This document shows, piece by piece, positions 15,257 through 19,439 of a stretch of DNA of 19,439 nucleotides. The notes beneath the pieces are model-generated. The model searched no databases. It was not told the DNA's origin and saw only the letters and a list, made by a program, of their open reading frames with translations. Each line of letters starts with the position of its first letter. The first letter of the stretch is position 1. The position numbers and the translations under genes were made by a program. This DNA comes from Planctomycetota bacterium (GTDB taxonomy: Bacteria > Planctomycetota > Planctomycetia > Pirellulales > Pirellulaceae). The DNA is taken from contig JAPLNJ010000670.1 in the NCBI GenBank assembly GCA_026692885.1, positions 1 through 19,439 of the forward strand. Reading direction: 5' to 3'.

Positions 15257-15349
15257 GTGCAACCGGTTGCACAGGTCAAGCGGGCAGGGGCCGCAGTGCA
15301 ACCGATTGCACAAGGAAAACCGGCGGTTTTGCAGTGCAAACGGTTGCAC
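15257..15349. promoter_or_regulatory. Three 16-bp palindromes in the integrase leader (operators or arm sites)
   Basis: GTGCAACCGGTTGCAC at 15257-15272, GTGCAACCGATTGCAC at 15296-15311 and GTGCAAACGGTTGCAC at 15334-15349 are each set in CAG...ACA and spaced 39 and 38 bp apart, close to four helical turns. They lie between the predicted integrase transcription start (about 15378) and its ATG, so a bound dimer at each would block the integrase and could loop or oligomerise. A fourth copy is at 13312. Confidence 0.75.
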
Positions 15350-15384
15350 AAGCACCAAGCCGGCGGGCAAAATTTGATATCCGC

Positions 15385-15413
15385 ATTATACTCCGTAGGT
15401 CCGGAAATAACAA
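15385..15413 (-). promoter_or_regulatory. sigma70-type promoter of the integrase operon
   Basis: On the minus strand TTGTTA (15413-15408) and a perfect TATAAT (15390-15385) are separated by 17 bases. The leader to the ATG at 15233 is about 145 nt and contains all three palindromes. Confidence 0.75.
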
Positions 15414-15445
15414 ATGCTATATCAAAACGCGGGCAGAATGCCAAC

Positions 15446-15481
15446 AAAAAACGCCGATACCCGGAATTCGAGTATCGGCGT
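15446..15481 (-). terminator. Intrinsic terminator of tRNA-Arg, supplied by the integrative element
   Basis: ACGCCGATAC (15451-15460) pairs perfectly with GTATCGGCGT (15472-15481) over 11 bases, and the minus strand continues into TTTTTTG. It sits 30 bases past the tRNA 3' end, inside the element, so integration replaces whatever terminator the tRNA had. Confidence 0.8.
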
Positions 15482-15507
15482 AAGCGCTTTGCCTGTATTA
15501 AGTTGCA

Positions 15508-15584
<77 letters not shown>

Positions 15585-15760
15585 TGACGTGGTAATTACC
15601 GCGTTCTTGTGTCGTTTCTCATGTTCGTTTGCGGAATCGATACAACCATTTGTACAACCGACATGCTATTAGGACATGAAAACCCCGCGGGATTGCAGCC
15701 CGCGTGGCAATCCATCACCAAAACCCGGTTGCACGTACAACCACCCCCGGAGGTGACAGC

Positions 15761-16306
15761 ATGTCTAAGAAGTCTACCCCATCCCGACCCACGCGGAAAG
15801 CTCCCAAGGATTTCCCGCTGACCCGGCACCCCCGCAGTTACTGGTGCAAGAAGGTCAAAGGCAAGCTCCGTTACTTCGGCAAGATCGAATCCGACCCCAA
15901 GGGCGAAGCCGCGTTGGCCGAGTGGTTGCGGGTCAAGGACGAACTCCTTGCCGGGCGAAAGCCGCGCAGCAAGCAAACCGGGGTGACGGTCAAGGATGTG
16001 GGTAGTTCATTCTTGAACGCCAAGCGTCTGGCGCAGGAAGCCGGCGAGATAACCGCCCGGACGCACGCGGAGTACGTGGCAACCTGCGAACGGGTCGCAG
16101 AGGCGTTTGGCCGGGGCCGGCTTATCGAAGACCTGGGGACCGAAGATTTTGAAACCCTACGGGCCAGCATTGCGAAAACGTGGGGGCCGATCCGGCTGGG
16201 CGGCGAAGTCCAGCGAGTCCGTACTGTCTTCAAGTACGCCTACGAAGTCCGCATAATGGCGACGTGTCGAAGGCTGCTGACCGAACCTGGACGTACGGCG
16301 TACTGA
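15761..16306 (+). pseudogene. Truncated tyrosine integrase of a second, decayed element
   Basis: The frame starts at ATG 15761 after a strong GGAGGTGA site and encodes 181 residues. It resembles the N-terminal arm and core-binding domain of planctomycete-type integrases: a basic tail, then YWCKKVKGKLRYFGK, a helical VTVKDVGSSFLNAKRLA region, and EVQRVRTVFKYAYEV where the core-binding domain ends. The sequence then runs into an unrelated tail and stops; the catalytic domain with its R, H and Y residues, about 200 residues, is missing. Three direct TACAACC copies (15641, 15653, 15736) and a GC-rich hairpin lie upstream. It reads away from the tRNA on its 5' side and is not part of the 5.3-kb element. 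It was probably once an integrase of its own and is now inactive. Confidence 0.8.
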
Positions 16307-16698
16307 TCAGCCAGTAGTAGATGCATCGGCTTCGGAAATGCGAGTCGAGGTGCCTGACTCTTGACACACGGCCGCATGTCCTTGCCCCGACAGGGGGGAG
16401 TCGAGCAGCGGCGCATGCTCGACCGGCGAAGCCTGGGGCGTGGCGCTGCGGGCTCGCCGCTCCCGCTGTTGCCTTGGTTCACGGTGCTCAGCGGTTCTGC
16501 GGTGGACTTGCTGGCCGACCCGCGACGCTGAACCCATCGGCTTTCTGCCAAACGGGAATGGGAACCGCACACTGTCCTTGACAGGGCTGGTGGACCGGAA
16601 TCGGCCGGAGGGTAAGGACGGGGCGTGACGCGGTGTTCCCAACGCTGGTATCATAACTCCGTTTCCGTCAGCTTCCCCGTCAGCCAAAGGAGCTCTGT
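16307..16698. other. Non-coding stretch after the truncated integrase
   Basis: These 392 bases contain no gene I can support. A short frame at 16377-16531 (50 codons, MSLPRQGGVEQRRMLDRRSL onward) has a hydrophobic centre but no binding site and no recognised pattern. The last 20 bases hold AAAGGAG, the ribosome binding site of the esterase. Confidence 0.5.
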
Positions 16699-18660
16699 AT
16701 GCGTCGCAAGTGTATCCTAACCACTGCACTGATCGCGTTTGTTGCCTGCCTGTGCCGGACGCGAGCTGTCGCCGAGGACAAGCCGCTGGTGCATCCGCTG
16801 TTCACGGACCACATGGTGTTGCAACGTGAGTTGCCCGCGCCGGTTTGGGGCTGGGCGGCACCCGGCTGCGAGATCAAGGTCAGCTTCGCCGGCAAGACCG
16901 CGACGGCCAAGGCGGACGAGGCCGGCCGGTGGCAGGTCAAACTAGGCCCGTCCCCGGCTGGTGGTCCACATTCGCTCCGCGTCGAAGGACCACAGACGGT
17001 CGTCATCCAGGACGTGTTGGTCGGTGACGTCTGGATCTGCTCCGGGCAATCGAACATGGAGATGGGCCTGGGGGGCGTCAACAAATCGCAGCAGGAGATC
17101 GCCGCCGCCGACCATCCGAAGCTTCGTCTGTTCACGGTGCCCAAACGCGTCTCGCTACGGCCGCAGGAGCTGGTCAGCGGTCAATGGCAAGTCTGCAGCC
17201 CGCAGACGGTGGCCGGTTTTTCGGCCGTCGGCTACTTCTTCGGCCGCGACCTGAGCAAAGCCTTGGACGTGCCGATCGGATTGATCCACACCTCATGGGG
17301 CGGCACGGTGGCGGAGGCCTGGACCAGCGCTGAGGCCCTGAACACGATGGACGACTTCCAGCCGGCAATCGCACAGTTCCAGCAGCTGGCCGCGGCCCTG
17401 GAGTCCGGCACCGACAAGTTCGACGAACAGTTGGCTAAGTGGTGGCGTGAGAATGATCCAGGTTCGGCGGAAGGTCTGGGGTGGGCCGATCCAACGCAGA
17501 AGACGGCAGACTGGAAAACGATGAATCTGCCGACTGCTTGGGAGCAGGCTGGGCTGCCCGACTTTGACGGCGTGGTCTGGTTCCGCAAAGAATTCGACTT
17601 ACCCGATTCGGCTGCTGACCAGGACGGGACGCTCAGCCTGGGACCCGTCGACGACATCGACACGACCTGGGTCAACGGGATCCGCGTGGGTGGGATGAGT
17701 ACCTGGACCGACCTGCGGGTCTACAAAGTCCCAGGCCGCATCCTGAAGGCGGGACGCAATGTGGTGGCCGTCCGCGTGTTGGACACCGGTGGAGTCGGCG
17801 GGATCTGTGGTCAGGCAGACCGGCTGCGATTCGAGCCGGGCGGGAGCGGCAAGCTGATTCCGCTGGCCGGGCCCTGGCAGTACAAGGCCAGCACCTCACT
17901 GGCCCAGACCAAGCCCGTGCCCCAGCGGTTGGACAACAATCCCAACGTCACGACCGTGCTGTACAACGGCATGATCGCGCCGCTGGTCCCCTACGGTGTA
18001 AAGGGCGCCATCTGGTACCAGGGCGAGTCGAATGCGGGCCGGCCGCTGCAGTACCGGACCCTGCTGCCGACGATGATCCGGGACTGGCGGTCGCGGTTCG
18101 GAGTGGGTGCCTTCCCCTTCCTGATCGTCCAGTTGGCGAACTTCATGGGCGTGCAGCAGCAGCCAGCTGAGTCTGGTTGGGCCGAACTGCGTGAAGCACA
18201 GCTACTGACCACCTTGAAAGATCCGCGTTGTGGCTTGGCGGTGGCGATCGACATCGGCGAGGCCAACGACATCCACCCGCGGAACAAGCAGGACGTGGGC
18301 GCTCGCTTGGCGCTTGCTGCGCGGGGTATCGCTCACGGCCAGTCGATCGAGTACTCAGGTCCGGTCTTCAAGTCGATGGAAGTTGCCGACGGTAAGGCTC
18401 GCTTGCGGTTCGAGCACCTGGGTGGCGGATTGGTTGCTAGAGGCGGCGGGCCGTTGAAGGGTTTTGCCATCGCCGGTGCGAACAAGCGGTTCGTCTTCGC
18501 CGAGGACAAGATTGACGACGATGCGGTGGTTGTCTCGTCGCCCGAAGTCTCGCAACCGGTAGCCGTGCGATATGGCTGGGCCAACAACCCGGTCTGCAAT
18601 TTCTACAATCAGGCCTGCCTGCCTGCCTCGCCGTTCCGAACTGACATCGACGCCAAGTAA
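16699..18660 (+). CDS. Exported sialate O-acetylesterase (SGNH/SASA family)
   Basis: The 653-residue protein starts at ATG 16699, six bases after AAAGGAG, with a signal peptide ending near residue 25 (TRAVA/ED). GDVWICSGQSNMEM places the nucleophile serine at S118, GAIWYQGESNAG is the second conserved block, and NDIHP (D524, H526) supplies the catalytic Asp/His. Between them, about residues 265-400, is a jelly-roll insert resembling the sugar-binding domain of beta-galactosidases (WFRKEFDLP, then DDIDTTWVNG). Total length fits planctomycete and Bacteroidetes family members. Such enzymes remove O-acetyl groups from sialic acids or other glycans, opening them to further degradation, so it suits the secreted glycan-degrading context of the heparinase-like gene. 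It stands alone, and its true sugar substrate may not be sialic acid. Confidence 0.92.
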   Translation: MRRKCILTTALIAFVACLCRTRAVAEDKPLVHPLFTDHMVLQRELPAPVWGWAAPGCEIKVSFAGKTATAKADEAGRWQVKLGPSPAGGPHSLRVEGPQTVVIQDVLVGDVWICSGQSNMEMGLGGVNKSQQEIAAADHPKLRLFTVPKRVSLRPQELVSGQWQVCSPQTVAGFSAVGYFFGRDLSKALDVPIGLIHTSWGGTVAEAWTSAEALNTMDDFQPAIAQFQQLAAALESGTDKFDEQLAKWWRENDPGSAEGLGWADPTQKTADWKTMNLPTAWEQAGLPDFDGVVWFRKEFDLPDSAADQDGTLSLGPVDDIDTTWVNGIRVGGMSTWTDLRVYKVPGRILKAGRNVVAVRVLDTGGVGGICGQADRLRFEPGGSGKLIPLAGPWQYKASTSLAQTKPVPQRLDNNPNVTTVLYNGMIAPLVPYGVKGAIWYQGESNAGRPLQYRTLLPTMIRDWRSRFGVGAFPFLIVQLANFMGVQQQPAESGWAELREAQLLTTLKDPRCGLAVAIDIGEANDIHPRNKQDVGARLALAARGIAHGQSIEYSGPVFKSMEVADGKARLRFEHLGGGLVARGGGPLKGFAIAGANKRFVFAEDKIDDDAVVVSSPEVSQPVAVRYGWANNPVCNFYNQACLPASPFRTDIDAK

Positions 18661-18842
18661 CCCCCTTACGTTTGGACCCTGTGGGCACCGGTGGCAAGGG
18701 GGACTGGATTCGCATCAAGTCGATCGTCATGGAGAAGTGACGGGATCGAACCGGCCCATGTCGGAGCCCCAAACAGTACACGTCGCACCATCCTCAGGGA
18801 TCGTTTCCCGAACCATGATGTCCAGACGAAGCCTACTGCATC

Positions 18843-19148
18843 TTGTCGTGCTCGTGGTTGTTGGCACACGAAACGGGCCACATGTTTGGCTTGCAGCACT
18901 GTGTTCACTTCCGCTGCCTGATGAACGGCTCGAATCACCTGGGCGAGAGCGATGATCGACCGCCGCACCTGTGCCCCGTATGTCTCCGCAAGCTGCAGCA
19001 CGCCGTAGGTTTCGACATTCCCGCCCGTTACGATCAATTGAAGGCGTTCAGCCAGCAGGCCGGGTTCGAGGACGAGACCGCTTGGCTCAGTCGGCGGCTG
19101 GAGTACCTCAAATCGGAGCCGGCGTCGCAGAAGCCCCCCGCCCGGTAG
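18843..19148 (+). pseudogene. Archaemetzincin-like zinc protease remnant (C-terminal half)
   Basis: The frame reads LAHETGHMFGLQHC, then LMNGSNHLGESDDRPPHLCP and VCLRKLQ, matching the HExxHxxGxxHC zinc site followed by CxMNGSNHLxESDxxPxHLCPxCLRKLQ of archaemetzincins (peptidase family M54). The N-terminal half is absent, and the frame is closed by TGA at 18816. The frame opens only with TTG at 18843 and lacks a binding site. An RRSLL-like stretch in another frame just upstream hints at a frameshift. The metal ligands are present, but a product starting this close to the HExxH helix is unlikely to fold. The 180 bases between it and the esterase hold nothing recognisable. Confidence 0.65.
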
Positions 19149-19160
19149 AAAGGACGTACC

Positions 19161-19253
19161 ATGCAACGCTTATGGGTTTGTTTCGTCGTCTGTGGCCTTG
19201 GCTTTGCCGCCACAACGATCGTACCGCGGATACTGTTCCAGGTCATTCGGTGA
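19161..19253 (+). pseudogene. Orphan signal-peptide ORF, likely 5' end of a broken PQQ-like gene
   Basis: ATG 19161 follows GAAAGGA by six bases, and MQRLWVCFVVCGLGFAATTI is a convincing signal peptide, but the frame stops after 30 codons. The PQQ-like fragment listed next overlaps it in the +1 frame. A deletion that fused the export signal out of frame to the 3' end of a propeller gene would explain both. Confidence 0.35.
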
Positions 19254-19439
19254 GACGTGCTGCCTGAACGGGGAGACTGGCCAGCGTGTCTGGACGACGC
19301 TGCAGCCGACCAGCGGCGGGACCGAGCCCCGCGAACGCTGGAGCACGCTGTTCATGGTGCCGCACGGCGACAAGGTGTTCGTTTGGAACAATCATGGCAA
19401 CCTGATCCTCGCCCGTCTGACGCCCGCGGGCTACGAAGA
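19222..19439 (+). pseudogene. PQQ-like beta-propeller protein fragment, runs off the window
   Basis: From about 19231 the frame reads YCSRSFGETCCLNGETGQRV followed by WTTLQPT, and later VPHGDKVFVWNNHGNLILAR then LTPAGYEE. These are the last-blade motifs of PQQ-like (outer-membrane propeller) proteins of planctomycetes, where a line such as GELRCLDAETGxRVW precedes a WATxFLVxxGDRxFLFNExGDLIIA block. No start codon with a binding site is in frame, so only the C-terminal part survives. The frame stays open to the window end, and its termination is not visible. Confidence 0.55.

Noticed and set aside
15257..15349. Three evenly spaced repeats resembling a tiny CRISPR array
   Set aside because: Each unit is itself a perfect or near-perfect 16-bp palindrome, the 22-bp gaps are too short for spacers, a fourth copy lies alone 2 kb away, and no cas gene is present. 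Operator or arm-site use fits better.
16377..16531. A 50-codon ORF upstream of the esterase as a possible small secreted protein
   Set aside because: No ribosome binding site, no convincing signal peptide and no resemblance to a known protein; the region is probably non-coding debris.

Overview
The window looks like chromosomal DNA of a planctomycete-like bacterium, seen as GC-rich sequence carrying secreted sugar-active enzymes, an Asp-box propeller, a PQQ-like propeller fragment and tyrosine integrases of the type common in planctomycetes. This assignment rests on recalled protein resemblance; no database search was possible.

Left part (1-6207): a leftward two-gene operon encodes an exported CrtC/AttH-type lipocalin-fold protein and an FAD-dependent amine-oxidase/phytoene-desaturase-like enzyme (cut by the window edge). 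After a spacer with a perfect 27-bp inverted repeat comes a rightward, exported 1160-residue heparinase II/III-like polysaccharide lyase candidate. Middle (6208-10180): a 111-bp miniature inverted-repeat element (MITE) flanked by TAA duplications sits in an ASCH-domain remnant; then a two-gene unit of an OLD/SMC-like ABC ATPase and a small Toprim-like partner, a candidate defence pair; then remnants of a glycoside-hydrolase-like gene, a leftward exported Asp-box protein, and a small hypothetical ORF.

Centre (10181-15553): a 5.3-kb integrative element inserted in tRNA-Arg(UCU). Perfect 46-bp direct repeats, which include the 3' part of the tRNA, bound it, and it restores the tRNA at its right end. 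It carries a tyrosine integrase, a small-terminase-like HTH protein, a two-TM zinc-ribbon (LITAF-like) membrane protein and two different serine recombinases. Its control regions are unusually legible: three good sigma70-type promoters or extended -10 boxes; four copies of a 16-bp palindrome (three in the integrase leader); a 111-nt, near-continuous hairpin RNA with a GNRA tetraloop in the leader of the membrane-protein gene; and a predicted small antisense RNA across the start site of one serine recombinase. The layout suggests a phage satellite or similar minimal island.

Right part (15585-19439): a truncated second tyrosine integrase lies on the 5' side of the tRNA, followed by an exported sialate O-acetylesterase, an archaemetzincin C-terminal remnant and a broken PQQ-like propeller gene running out of the window. 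Stretches 6208-6604, 8188-8543, 16307-16698 and 18661-19439 are gene graveyards between intact secreted-enzyme genes.
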